Below, piece after piece: positions 35,467-43,824 of a stretch of DNA of 64,000 nt. The stretch is from Alkaliphilus metalliredigens QYMF (GTDB taxonomy: Bacteria > Bacillota > Clostridia > Peptostreptococcales > Natronincolaceae), in assembly GCF_000016985.1 (NCBI RefSeq), contig NC_009633.1, forward strand, positions 4,693,539 to 4,757,538, given 5' to 3'. The translations under genes were made by a program, and so were the position numbers. The notes beneath the pieces were generated by a model. That model made no database searches. It was not told the DNA's origin and worked only from the letters and a program-made list of their open reading frames with translations. Position 1 is the stretch's first letter, and each line of letters opens with the position of its first letter.

Positions 35467-35760
35467 TTAACTACAGCAGCCTCCGCCATCACTGGTCAGG
35501 GTGATCACATATCCTCTTCCAAATATTCCTTTTTTGAAATCAACATTAACGGCTTCAAATTGTTCATCTAGGCTTTTATCGATCACAAACCCAAAACCCT
35601 CTACTTCTTTCTTAACATCACTTTCCTTAGCCTCATCCAGAGACAATGTAAATGTAGGGCCACCTCAGCCAAACCCACTGACGAAAATACGTACAGCTTT
35701 ATCGGCTCTATTTTCCTCTTGAATTGCTGACTTAGCAGCATCGGTTAATAATATTTGCAT
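35467..35760 (-). CDS. HesB-like selenoprotein (IscA/HesB fold with Sec32)
   Basis: Reading the minus strand from ATG at 35760 (GGAGG upstream) to TAA at 35467-35469 gives 97 residues if the in-frame TGA at 35665-35667 is read as selenocysteine. Flanking residues RIFVSGFG-U-GGPTFTLSLDEA and the C-terminal GGGCCS match HesB-like selenoproteins, in which Sec replaces the first cysteine of the A-type iron-sulfur carrier or scaffold fold. Both sides of the TGA are family-like, so this is recoding, not a pseudogene. A sigma-A promoter lies at 35805-35833. Standard gene callers would miss or split it. Function in iron-sulfur or selenium handling is not established. Confidence 0.9.
35665..35667 (-). 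other. In-frame UGA selenocysteine codon (HesB-like gene)
   Basis: TGA, codon 32 of the HesB-like gene, in the context GFG-U-GGP. The reading frame continues for 65 codons with conserved family sequence. I could not identify a convincing SECIS hairpin by eye. Confidence 0.88.
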
Positions 35761-35772
35761 GTTTTTCCTCCT

Positions 35773-35833
35773 TCCACCCCCCCTGCATGGGGGTGTTTTC
35801 TTTTATTATACCTATTATTTTGAAAATCGTCAA
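35773..35833 (-). promoter_or_regulatory. Promoter and leader hairpin of the HesB-like gene
   Basis: TTGACG (35828-35833) and TATAAT (35805-35810) are 17 bp apart on the minus strand. The transcript leader then carries a C-rich/G-rich hairpin (CACCCCC at 35789-35795 with GGGGGTG at about 35775-35781) ending just before the Shine-Dalgarno, which could affect ribosome access. Confidence 0.6.
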
Positions 35834-35943
35834 TACATTTTATTATATTCATTACCCCCACTATGGGAGACATTATCTTGATTTTATAATAATCCAATAA
35901 AAGGGATATACTACAAAAGAATAAAATACTTGGAGGTGTCTTT

Positions 35944-36447
35944 ATGTTAAGAATTGGACAGCCTGCTCCAGAATTTACAGTTCCAAGCACCCAGGGTGAA
36001 CTTTCCCTTAGGGACTATCGGGGCAAATGGGTTGTATTGTTTTTCTATCCTTTAGATTTCACACCTGTCTGAAGCACCGAGATCCCAGAGTTAAATCGTA
36101 ATTTACCTGCATTTCAACGGTTAAACTCCATCGTGTTGGGTGCCAACACAGACAGCGTTCCAACCCATGAAGCATGGGCTAAAAGTATTGATGGTGTCAG
36201 CTTTCCATTGCTTTCAGATTATGATAAAAAGCTGTCTGAAAAATATGAAGTCCTAGTCAAAGAAGCCGGCGGCATCGCCCTTCGTGGACTATTCATCATC
36301 GATCCCCAAGGAGATTTACAATATATCTCTGTTAACAATTTAGCTGTGGGCCGTAATGTAGGTGAAATATTGCGCGTACTAGCAGCTTGTCAAGCTGGTG
36401 GTGCCTGTCCAATTAATTGGGAAGAAGGACAAGAAACCTTAAGCTAA
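35944..36447 (+). CDS. Selenocysteine peroxiredoxin (AhpC/Prx family, Sec43)
   Basis: From ATG at 35944 (TTGGAGGTG upstream) to TAA at 36445-36447, 167 residues are encoded if the in-frame TGA at 36070-36072 is selenocysteine. The active-site motif reads PLDFTPV-U-STE, where almost all peroxiredoxins have Cys. Downstream, [24 protein letters not shown] and ACPINW (resolving-type Cys155) are ordinary 2-Cys Prx features, so this should be a peroxide reductase using Sec43 with resolution by Cys155. A gene caller that stops at TGA would report only residues after an internal start at 36133. It is divergent from the HesB-like selenoprotein. Confidence 0.95.
36070..36072 (+). other. In-frame UGA selenocysteine codon (peroxiredoxin gene)
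   Basis: TGA, codon 43, exactly at the peroxidatic-cysteine position of the TPV-U-STE active site. Reading frame and homology continue on both sides. Confidence 0.95.
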
Positions 36448-36459
36448 ACAACTCTACTT

Positions 36460-36500
36460 AAAAACCTATAGGTAATCAATCTGATTGCCTATAGGTTTTT
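36460..36500. terminator. Strong bidirectional terminator after the peroxiredoxin gene
   Basis: Arms at 36460-36478 and 36482-36500 (AAAAACCTATAGG... and ...CCTATAGGTTTTT) pair over 19 bp with one G-T and a 3-nt loop, serving both the peroxiredoxin and the convergent aminopeptidase. Confidence 0.92.
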
Positions 36501-36513
36501 GGGCTTCACATCC

Positions 36514-38016
36514 TTATTTTTCCATTGATTTTGCTAACTCATAAAGAGTTCTAACCGCAACACCGGTACCACCCTTTGTAATGTATCCCTTTTCTTTATC
36601 ACTCATGGAAGTCCCCGCAATATCCATGTGTACCCATGGCTTTCCTTCTGCAAATTCTCCCACAAATAATCCCGCTGTAATGGCTCCAGCATATTTACCG
36701 CCAATATTTTTCAAATCCGCGATTTCACTTTTGATCATCTCTTTATATTCTGGGAAGGACGGCAATTGCCACACCTGCTCCCCTGCGTTCTTAGAAGCGT
36801 CTTCAATTTGTTTTACCCATAGCTCATCATTGCTAATGAGCGCTGTGGTGGTTGTACCCAGAGCAATTAAGCAAGCTCCTGTTAGTGTGGCTAGATCTAC
36901 AAGTCTCGTGGCTCCTAACTGCAATGCATAGCTTACACAGTCTACCAATACCAACCTTCCTTCAGCATCAGTATTCAATATTTCTACGGTTTTTCCACCC
37001 TTTGATGTGAGTATATCACCTGGTTTATATGCTTTACCAGAAGGCATGTTTTCGCATGCACCTACCACCGCAATAACATTTGTCTTTGGCTTCAATGCTC
37101 CAATTGCTTCCATAGCCCCTAATACAGCGGCAGCACCACCCATATCTCCCTTCATGGCATCCATTCCCTCTCCAGGCTTAATTGAGATTCCACCCGAATC
37201 AAAGGTAAGTCCTTTTCCTACCAGGCCTAATATTTCTCCCCCTTCTTCACCACCATTGTATTTCAGTACCATTAGCTTTGGTGGTTCTTCGCTACCCGCA
37301 GTCACCCCTAAGAAACAACCCATCCCAAGACGCTCCATATCCTCTTTTTCTAAAATCTCTAATTCTAACCCATGTTTTTGAGAAATACTTTGGGCTCTCT
37401 TTGCCATTTCAGTTGGTGTCAAAACATTTCCCGGTTCATTTACAAGATCTCGGGCAATCATTGTGGCATGTGCAAGCTTTTCACCAGTATCAATACCCGT
37501 TTGTAATTGAGCCGTAATCCCAGTCTCTTCATTTAAGATATAAACCTCCTGAAGAACCCTTTCCTCCTGTTCTTTAGCGGTGGTCTTGTAATGATTGAAT
37601 TGGTATAGGCCTAGCTTTGTACCCTCAGCAATAGCCTGCCCCACTTTTTCAGCTGAGATATGATTACATATACCAAATGGTGTGATGGCTATGGTTTCAG
37701 CCCTAGACTTTCTTGCTTCTCTCATGACCTTGGCCACTACATTTCTCAAGTTGTTTTCCTTGAATGCCTCAGCTTTACCTAATCCCAAAAGAATACATTT
37801 CTTAGCGGGCACCCTACCTAGGGTATGTACTAACAATGTTTCTCCTTCTTCGCCTTTAAACTCCTCAGCGTTGATCATTTCTTGAATCAATCCACCTAGC
37901 TGTTGGTCCATGGTGTGATGTACATCACCCAAGCTTTTAACCTCTTCGTAAATCCCTATGATCAGAATGTCTACCATTAGATTTGAGATTTTTTCATTTA
38001 TCACTTTAAATTTCAT
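36514..38016 (-). CDS. pepA: Leucyl aminopeptidase (M17 family)
   Basis: This 500-residue cytosolic aminopeptidase has an N-terminal macro-like domain and the M17 catalytic domain with LVGKGLTFDSGGISIKPG, the lysine-containing MKGDMGGAA, and the signature NTDAEGRLVL. These hold the two metals and the bicarbonate site. It removes N-terminal residues and supplies amino acids for fermentation. The ATG at 38016 follows TTGGAGG; an ATG six codons earlier overlaps that site. A fully normal family member. Confidence 0.96.
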   Translation of the reverse strand: MKFKVINEKISNLMVDILIIGIYEEVKSLGDVHHTMDQQLGGLIQEMINAEEFKGEEGETLLVHTLGRVPAKKCILLGLGKAEAFKENNLRNVVAKVMREARKSRAETIAITPFGICNHISAEKVGQAIAEGTKLGLYQFNHYKTTAKEQEERVLQEVYILNEETGITAQLQTGIDTGEKLAHATMIARDLVNEPGNVLTPTEMAKRAQSISQKHGLELEILEKEDMERLGMGCFLGVTAGSEEPPKLMVLKYNGGEEGGEILGLVGKGLTFDSGGISIKPGEGMDAMKGDMGGAAAVLGAMEAIGALKPKTNVIAVVGACENMPSGKAYKPGDILTSKGGKTVEILNTDAEGRLVLVDCVSYALQLGATRLVDLATLTGACLIALGTTTTALISNDELWVKQIEDASKNAGEQVWQLPSFPEYKEMIKSEIADLKNIGGKYAGAITAGLFVGEFAEGKPWVHMDIAGTSMSDKEKGYITKGGTGVAVRTLYELAKSMEK

Positions 38017-38639
38017 ATTGTTGGGCACCTCCAAATTAGTTTCATTACCTTGTCAATTTTTCAAATTATATTTCCACTTTTTTTCTTCTATATTCATAGC
38101 TCTTTTCCCTTCTTTCTTTCACCCTCCTTTCCTACATATATCAAATAATCCTTGAAATTTCAGCCTGTTTCATGTATAATTATACTGTTATCCCCTAAAT
38201 CAAGCACGCCTATTTCTACCTGTCAGCTTCATTATTTTCTTTCAAAACCTCTATTGTACTTTTTCTAAGATTACGTTTCTTTCCCATCTGCTCACGATAT
38301 ATCGCTCATTGTATCGCTTTATGATTAGTCTATTATCGTTAGCATTCCCCCACCATTTATTAGCATAAATATAAAATGAACCTTATATTTCTTAAGTTGG
38401 CTTTTTTTCTCATTAACGACTAGGATCCTTTATTTGTATGACTTCTATTTGCATGACTTCATTTTTTCATTAGCACGATTTAAATTGAATTTTCTGTGTC
38501 TTTATGCTATTATTTAACTATTCTACTAATCTCATATATTATTCTATCTTTATTCAAATGGGGGGGTAGGCCATAGTCAGAATTCTGCTCTATCATTCTG
38601 AACACCAAAAAACATTACTTTAAAGGAGGAATTTATTCA
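38017..38639. other. 623-bp non-coding gap upstream of nhaC
   Basis: AT-rich, with a pyrimidine-rich plus strand. The clearest structure is a 15-bp tandem repeat, TATTTGTATGACTTC at 38431-38445 and TATTTGCATGACTTC at 38446-38460, differing at one base. No open reading frame with a ribosome-binding site, no RNA gene and no recognisable riboswitch is visible. It should contain the promoter of nhaC on the plus strand and of pepA on the minus strand. Confidence 0.6.
38431..38460. repeat. 15-bp tandem repeat ahead of nhaC
   Basis: Two adjacent 15-mers with one mismatch (TATTTGTATGACTTC, TATTTGCATGACTTC), 180 bp upstream of the nhaC start. It could be a regulator site or a slippage duplication. 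Confidence 0.75.
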
Positions 38640-40049
38640 ATGAAAACCAAAAAGGAAGCCACGCTACTACATGCTCTCATACCGATTTTGTTTCTAATCG
38701 TGGCACTATCCACATCTATTATCGTATTTGGTGCTGATCCACACATCCCACTGATCGCTACCATTATCGTAGCCTCCCTAGTTGCCACCATTTCCCTTGG
38801 ATACACATGGGGGGAAATAGAAGCGGGAATGATCGATACAATTAAAATGGGAATGCAAGCCGCTCTAATTTTAATGGTTATTGGTACAATTATTGGTACA
38901 TGGATCTTAAGTGGTACTGTACCAACCATGATTTATTACGGTCTACAGATTTTATCTCCTGGAATCTTTCTTGTGGCCACAGCCCTTATTTGTGCTATTG
39001 TTTCCCTTGCAACGGGAAGTTCGTGGACAACTGCCGGTACAGTAGGTATTGCCTTACTAGGAATCGGTCAAGGTCTAGGAATGCCTCCTGGTCTTATAGC
39101 TGGTGCTATCATTTCTGGAGCTTACTTTGGAGATAAAATGTCTCCTCTTTCCGATACAACCAACTTAGCACCTGCCATGGCTGGGGCTGAATTATTTGAA
39201 CACATTAAGCACATGGTTTATACAACTGTTCCTGCTTTAATCATCTCTTTAGTTCTTTATGGAATTATCGGTATGAGATACGCAGGTAACGTATTGGATA
39301 TGGGTAATATCAATGCAATGCTTGATGCAATGACTGCTAACTTCACGATTTCACCACTACTATTAATTCCACCGATTGTTGTTATTCTGATCGTTGTTAT
39401 GAAAGTACCTGCTTTACCTGGATTAATAGCTGGTACAATTTTAGGTGGCATCTTTGCTGCTATCTTCCAGGGTGCATCCTTTGGAGCCATCATCGATGCA
39501 GCTCATTATGGATTTGAACTTGAGTCTGGTTTAGAAATAGTAGATGATCTATTAAGCGGTGGCGGACTAGATAGTATGATGTGGACTGTATCCTTAATCC
39601 TAATCGCCTTATCCTTCGGTGGTGTCATGGAGAGAACAGGTATGCTCCATGCCATTGGAAAGTCTATCCTCAGCTTAGCAAACAGTACAGGTTCTTTAAT
39701 TCTAGCAACTGTTTTAACTTGTATCGCTGTCAACCTATTGGCTGCAGAGCAATATATAGCTATCGTTGTTCCAGGTAGAATGTACAAGGATACCTATACA
39801 GAAAAAGGAATCCATCCTAAAGTGCTTTCAAGAACATTAGAGGATGCCGGAACCCTTACCTCTGTATTGATTCCATGGAACACATGTGGTGCCTTTATGT
39901 TTGCAACCCTAGGGGTACATGCTTTCCAATATGCTCCCTATGCTTTCTTAAATATCTTAACACCTCTCATTGCGGTTATTTATGGTTTTATCGGATTTAC
40001 AATTACACCGCTTGAAAAAGATGACAAGATAGAAGGCGCAAAAGTTTAG
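38640..40049 (+). CDS. nhaC: Na+/H+ antiporter, NhaC family
   Basis: This 469-residue, about 11-helix membrane antiporter has NhaC hallmarks: SSWTTAGTVGIALLGIG (about 121-137), the ISGAYFGDKMSPLSDTTNLAP block (about 159-179), LLAAEQYIAIVVPGRMY and LIPWNTCGAFM. It exchanges sodium for protons at the cytoplasmic membrane, useful at alkaline pH or high sodium. AAAGGAGG lies before the ATG. It is monocistronic, with a perfect terminator after a short decamer repeat. Confidence 0.96.
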   Translation: MKTKKEATLLHALIPILFLIVALSTSIIVFGADPHIPLIATIIVASLVATISLGYTWGEIEAGMIDTIKMGMQAALILMVIGTIIGTWILSGTVPTMIYYGLQILSPGIFLVATALICAIVSLATGSSWTTAGTVGIALLGIGQGLGMPPGLIAGAIISGAYFGDKMSPLSDTTNLAPAMAGAELFEHIKHMVYTTVPALIISLVLYGIIGMRYAGNVLDMGNINAMLDAMTANFTISPLLLIPPIVVILIVVMKVPALPGLIAGTILGGIFAAIFQGASFGAIIDAAHYGFELESGLEIVDDLLSGGGLDSMMWTVSLILIALSFGGVMERTGMLHAIGKSILSLANSTGSLILATVLTCIAVNLLAAEQYIAIVVPGRMYKDTYTEKGIHPKVLSRTLEDAGTLTSVLIPWNTCGAFMFATLGVHAFQYAPYAFLNILTPLIAVIYGFIGFTITPLEKDDKIEGAKV

Positions 40050-40070
40050 TCATGATGATGCATTGCTATA

Positions 40071-40100
40071 GATAATAAAAGATAATAAAAGATAATAAAA
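40071..40100 (+). repeat. Three exact tandem decamers (GATAATAAAA)
   Basis: GATAATAAAA is repeated three times without error, immediately before the nhaC terminator stem. Probably slippage; no function proposed. Confidence 0.95.
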
Positions 40101-40132
40101 AAGCAGGAAATCCAATGGATTTCCTGCTTTTT
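40098..40132. terminator. Bidirectional terminator between nhaC and the GNAT gene
   Basis: AAAAAGCAGGAAATCC (40098-40113) and GGATTTCCTGCTTTTT (40117-40132), a perfect 16-bp stem with a 3-nt loop and T-runs on both strands. Confidence 0.95.
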
Positions 40133-40139
40133 GTATTGT

Positions 40140-40562
40140 CTACACTTCGAATACCCTTTGATATCCCCGAGAGATAAAATGATATGCGTTTAGCCCTACT
40201 ATTTCCTTCAAGTATTTATCTTCTTCTTTGACCCTTATTTCTAGCCTGGGTAGTCGTCTTGCCTCACACCATGTCTCAATCCCCGTTATCAAGCCCTCTA
40301 ATACCGTTTTCTGCCCTTTAGATGGATCGATGTAGTAGAAGCTTGCCTGTCCGTAAAGTTTTTCTTCAAAGGGGGAATCAATGATTTCTAAGACAATGAA
40401 TCCCACTCGTTCTTCATTCTCCTCTGCAATCAATACTGTCCCGCCACATTTAACAACCGATTCTAAATAGTGCTTTGTTTTATGAGGACGTGCCACATAA
40501 TGGGCACTCATCTCCACCAGTGGTTCTACATCTCTCAATAGATTAATTTTTCGAACACGCAT
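40140..40562 (-). CDS. GNAT-family N-acetyltransferase
   Basis: This 140-residue protein has a GNAT fold: GTVLIAEENEERVGFIVLEIID as the central strands, ASFYYIDPSKGQKTVLEGLITGIETW for the acetyl-CoA region, and LEIRVKEEDKYLKEIVGLNAYHFISRGYQRVFE for the final strands. The pyrophosphate-loop QxxGxG is degenerate (SKGQKTV), so activity is uncertain. AGGAGG precedes the ATG. The substrate is unknown. Confidence 0.72.
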   Translation of the reverse strand: MRVRKINLLRDVEPLVEMSAHYVARPHKTKHYLESVVKCGGTVLIAEENEERVGFIVLEIIDSPFEEKLYGQASFYYIDPSKGQKTVLEGLITGIETWCEARRLPRLEIRVKEEDKYLKEIVGLNAYHFISRGYQRVFEV

Positions 40563-40619
40563 ATTTTACCTCCTATGGGATAAAAGTTTGGCAACCTAAT
40601 CAACTCTTTATGTAAGATA

Positions 40620-40649
40620 AAAATCCCCGAGCAGAACCTCGAGGATTTT
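40620..40649 (-). terminator. Terminator after the FMN-binding protein gene
   Basis: AAAATCCCCGAG (40620-40631) and CTCGAGGATTTT (40638-40649) pair with one mismatch; the minus strand ends in a T-run. Confidence 0.75.
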
Positions 40650-40654
40650 ATGAT

Positions 40655-41284
40655 TTAGTTTAAAGCATTTTCAATTGCTTCCATTACTGCTACGCTAGTC
40701 ATCGTCGCACCCGTCACCACTTCTACCTCAAGGCTTTGGGTATCCTTGATTTGTTGTGCCACTTGCTCTGCTGCTGTATCCCCTATTCCAGGTGTCTCAT
40801 CCATTTCATCAAAGTTAATTGACACAATTTTACCACCGGAAACATCTACGGTTACTTTGATGTCTCCACCAAATCCTGATGCCATTCCTTCATGGGTTCC
40901 ATCTGGGAAGCTAGTTCCCCCAGCTTCTGCTAAGGCATTTCTGACCGCTTCCATTAAGCCCTCGCTGGACATAGTTGCACCTGTCACAATCTCTACCTCT
41001 AATTCCTGACTTGCAATAATTTGCTCCGCTACACCCTCGGCTGCTGTATCGCCGATTCCTGGTGTTTCACCGTGCTCATCAATGCTAATTGAAGCAATTC
41101 TCTCATTTGCAACTTCTACAGTAACTACTATATCTCCACCATAGCCTTTTCCGGTTCCTGTGTAAGTACCATCACTATATCCACCAGCTATTTCTTCTGC
41201 TCCAGTCATAGCCGTCACACCCATCAGTAGGGCTATGGCCATTAATGGTAATAATATAATTGCAATTTTTTGCTTTTTATCCAT
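40655..41284 (-). CDS. Exported protein with two FMN-binding (NqrC/RnfG-type) domains
   Basis: This 209-residue protein starts with a hydrophobic signal or anchor (KIAIILLPLMAIALLMGVTAM, about 6-26). Two tandem FMN-binding domains follow (about 37-118 and 128-209), each with DGTYTGTGKGYGGDI or DGTHEGMASGFGGDI, a TPGIGDTAAE turn, and VTGATMSS or VTGATMTS, the flavinylation-type motif in which FMN is linked to threonine. Single domains of this sort occur in Rnf/Nqr and in extracellular electron transfer proteins. I infer an envelope flavin electron carrier. It is transcribed alone; no flavin transferase (ApbE) gene is seen here. Confidence 0.85.
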   Translation of the reverse strand: MDKKQKIAIILLPLMAIALLMGVTAMTGAEEIAGGYSDGTYTGTGKGYGGDIVVTVEVANERIASISIDEHGETPGIGDTAAEGVAEQIIASQELEVEIVTGATMSSEGLMEAVRNALAEAGGTSFPDGTHEGMASGFGGDIKVTVDVSGGKIVSINFDEMDETPGIGDTAAEQVAQQIKDTQSLEVEVVTGATMTSVAVMEAIENALN

Positions 41285-41450
41285 TTACGACACCTCCACA
41301 TATTTGTTACGAATATATCATACCATAATTCCTATGGTTTTAAAACTCTTTTTTAAGAATTGTTATTGATAAAAGATGATTCCAAGAGCTATATTCAAGG
41401 CGTTTTTTTAAAGAGCCCTTACACCCTTATTGATTGTTATCAGTACATAT

Positions 41451-41482
41451 AAAAAGGACTTAGATTTTCATCCTAAGTCCTT
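41451..41482 (-). terminator. Terminator after phoU
   Basis: AAGGACTTAG (41454-41463) and CTAAGTCCTT (41473-41482), a perfect 10-bp stem with T-run on the minus strand, closing the pst-phoU operon. Confidence 0.88.
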
Positions 41483-41525
41483 GCAACAGAATGGTCCTTT
41501 TAAATTTCCAATAATTACTATGAAC

Positions 41526-42176
41526 CTAATTAATTTCTATTCGCTCTCCTGTTACCATATAAATCACCCGTTCTCCGATATTGGTAGCGTGATCTGCAAT
41601 TCGTTCTAAATATCTTCCAACGAACAGTAAATTCGTTGCCTGCTTTACAACTTTTGGATCTTCAATCATCATCTCAATTATTTCTGTATAGATGGCTTCA
41701 TAGATTTGATCCACAGCTTCATCATCATGTGCCACTTCCTCTGCCAATTGAATGTCCGCCTTCATAAATGAATCAAGACTTTTGTTAACCATCTTCTCCG
41801 AGAGCCTTGCCATCCTAGGAATATCAATCAAAGGCTTAATCAATGGTTCATTTCCAATCTCTAAGGTGACCTTTGCAATATTGACCGCATGGTCCCCCAT
41901 ACGTTCTAGATCGGTAATAATCTTCATTATGGTACCAATTACCCTTAGATCTTTTGCCATTGGTTGCTGAAGTGCTAATAGTCTCATACATTCATTTTCT
42001 ATCTGTAGCTCCAGTTCATCAATTTCATCATCCATTACACAGATAGTCTTTGCCGTTTCCAGGTCTTGCTTTGCCAATGCCTGCACAGAGACTTCAATGA
42101 TCTCCTGTACCATGGCTCCCATCTTCAATAGCTTAACATTTAAATCCTTTAATTGACTTTCGAATTGGCTTCTCAT
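41526..42176 (-). CDS. phoU: Phosphate signalling complex protein PhoU
   Basis: This 216-residue PhoU has two three-helix halves and the conserved metal-binding helix segments ITDLERMGDHAVNIA and YLERIADHATNIGERV. It modulates PstSCAB transport and the PhoR-PhoP signal. ATG at 42176 is chosen by the GGGAGGAAGGG site. It is the last gene of pstSCAB-phoU, followed by a terminator. Confidence 0.97.
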   Translation of the reverse strand: MRSQFESQLKDLNVKLLKMGAMVQEIIEVSVQALAKQDLETAKTICVMDDEIDELELQIENECMRLLALQQPMAKDLRVIGTIMKIITDLERMGDHAVNIAKVTLEIGNEPLIKPLIDIPRMARLSEKMVNKSLDSFMKADIQLAEEVAHDDEAVDQIYEAIYTEIIEMMIEDPKVVKQATNLLFVGRYLERIADHATNIGERVIYMVTGERIEIN

Positions 42177-42193
42177 TACCCTTCCTCCCATTC

Positions 42194-42946
42194 TTAACCA
42201 AATCTTCCCGTTACATAATCCTCTGTACGCTTATCTCTAGGGATGGTAAATATCTTCTGTGTATGGTCCACTTCAATCACTTCTCCCATTAAGAAGAAGG
42301 CTGTTTCATCTGAAATTCGCGCCGCCTGTTGCATGGAGTGAGTTACAATCACAATGGTGTACTCTTTTTTTAGCTCTGTAATGAGTTCTTCTATTTTTGC
42401 TGTGGCAATGGGATCTAATGCCGATGTGGGTTCATCCATTAATAATACTTCAGGCTCCATTGCCAAGGCCCTGGCAATACAAAGCCTTTGTTGCTGTCCC
42501 CCAGAAAGTCCTAAGGCTGATTTATTTAATCGATCCTTCACTTCATCCCATAGGGCTGCCTTCCTTAAGCTCTTCTCTACCATTTCGTCTAGCTGCTTCT
42601 TATTTTTAATCCCATGTCGTTTAGGTCCATAGGCTACATTTTCGTAAATAGACTTTGGAAAAGGATTTGGTTTTTGAAAAACCATTCCGATTCGTCTTCT
42701 CAATGACACTACATCCACGTCCTTGTGATAAATATCCTGTTCCTCAAGCTTGACCTCTCCTACTATTTTAACCCCATCAATTAAATCATTCATTCGGTTT
42801 AATGTTCTAAGGAAGGTAGACTTGCCACAGCCCGAGGGACCAATTAAAGCCGTTACCTTTTTTTCTTCTATATTAAAAGTGATATTTTTTAGGGCTTGAA
42901 AATCATCATAATATAAGTTTAAACCTTCTACACAAATCTTCTGCAT
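42194..42946 (-). CDS. pstB: Phosphate ABC transporter ATP-binding protein
   Basis: This 250-residue ABC ATPase has Walker [10 protein letters not shown], a Q-loop [13 protein letters not shown] typical of PstB, signature [15 protein letters not shown] and Walker [14 protein letters not shown]. It powers phosphate import with PstA and PstC. GAGGAGG precedes the ATG; the phoU gene follows within 18 bp. Confidence 0.98.
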   Translation of the reverse strand: MQKICVEGLNLYYDDFQALKNITFNIEEKKVTALIGPSGCGKSTFLRTLNRMNDLIDGVKIVGEVKLEEQDIYHKDVDVVSLRRRIGMVFQKPNPFPKSIYENVAYGPKRHGIKNKKQLDEMVEKSLRKAALWDEVKDRLNKSALGLSGGQQQRLCIARALAMEPEVLLMDEPTSALDPIATAKIEELITELKKEYTIVIVTHSMQQAARISDETAFFLMGEVIEVDHTQKIFTIPRDKRTEDYVTGRFG

Positions 42947-42978
42947 GCTTTATCCTCCTCACTTATTCTTATTCTTTA

Positions 42979-43824
42979 TTAAGCCCGATTATCCATTTTA
43001 AATTTAATTCTGATTGTTGTTGCAATCATAAAAAAGACACCAACAATTCCAAGTAAAACTAAAGCTGTTCCATACTTAATTTCCTCTGGCATATTGGGCA
43101 CCTGAGTTGAAATAATATATAAATGATAGGGCAGTACCATTGCTTGATCAAAAAATGATTTTGGTAGTCTTGGTAAAAAGAAAGCTGCCACTGTCAATAA
43201 TATCGGCGCCGTTTCTCCTGCAGCTCTTCCAATTCCTAATATAGCTCCTGTTGTTATGCCTGGAGTCGCATGGGGTAGGACAACCTTTTGAATGGTTTGC
43301 CATTTTGTGGCTCCCAATGCCAAGGATGCCTCTCGATAACTCTGGGGCACACTTTTTAATGCCTCTTCTGATGCAGTAATCACAATAGGTAGGATCAGAC
43401 ACGCCAAGGTGAGGGAACCGGCTAAAATTGAAGATCCAAAACCTAGGAAGAGAACAAATAAGCCAAGTCCAAAAAGTCCATAGACCACTGAAGGCACTCC
43501 CGCTAGGTTTAAGATAGCTAGGCGTATCAATCTAGATAATATGCCTTGTTTTGCATACTCCGTTAAATAAATAGCTGACCCAATCCCAAGAGGGAGTGCA
43601 AAGAGCACCGTCCCCAGAACAAGGTATAATGTGCCGATAATAGCAGGATAAATCCCTCCTTCAGTCATGCCTTTTCTGGGCATAGCCGTTAAAAACTCCC
43701 AATTAATCATTCCTATTCCTTTTACAAATATATATCCTATTATGAGTAGGGTTGGGATCACCACAAGCATTGCGGTGAAGGTCAATATACTAAAGGCGAT
43801 TCTCTCTTGTGTTTTCTTATTCAT
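42979..43824 (-). CDS. pstA: Phosphate ABC transporter permease PstA
   Basis: This 281-residue, six-helix permease has the PstA/CysTW EAA loop region (EEALKSVPQSYREASLALGATKWQTIQ) that docks to PstB. It starts immediately after the pstC stop (TAG at 43825-43827), with AAGGAGGG inside the pstC coding end. Standard length. Confidence 0.97.
   Translation of the reverse strand: MNKKTQERIAFSILTFTAMLVVIPTLLIIGYIFVKGIGMINWEFLTAMPRKGMTEGGIYPAIIGTLYLVLGTVLFALPLGIGSAIYLTEYAKQGILSRLIRLAILNLAGVPSVVYGLFGLGLFVLFLGFGSSILAGSLTLACLILPIVITASEEALKSVPQSYREASLALGATKWQTIQKVVLPHATPGITTGAILGIGRAAGETAPILLTVAAFFLPRLPKSFFDQAMVLPYHLYIISTQVPNMPEEIKYGTALVLLGIVGVFFMIATTIRIKFKMDNRA

Noticed and set aside
35501-35722. A 73-residue plus-strand reading frame over the HesB-like gene
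   Set aside because: It is antisense to the HesB-like selenoprotein, has no ribosome-binding site, and the minus-strand reading is family-like.
35745-35990. An 81-residue minus-strand reading frame across the selenoprotein intergenic region
   Set aside because: It overlaps the start of both selenoprotein genes, has low-complexity sequence and no homology or ribosome-binding site.
36133-36447. A 104-residue peroxiredoxin fragment starting at an internal ATG
   Set aside because: It is the C-terminal part of the selenocysteine peroxiredoxin that begins at 35944; the TGA at 36070 is a Sec codon, not a stop.
40071-40100. Three GATAATAAAA repeats as a possible CRISPR or regulatory array
   Set aside because: The repeats abut one another with no spacers and lie before a terminator; simple slippage is the easiest explanation.
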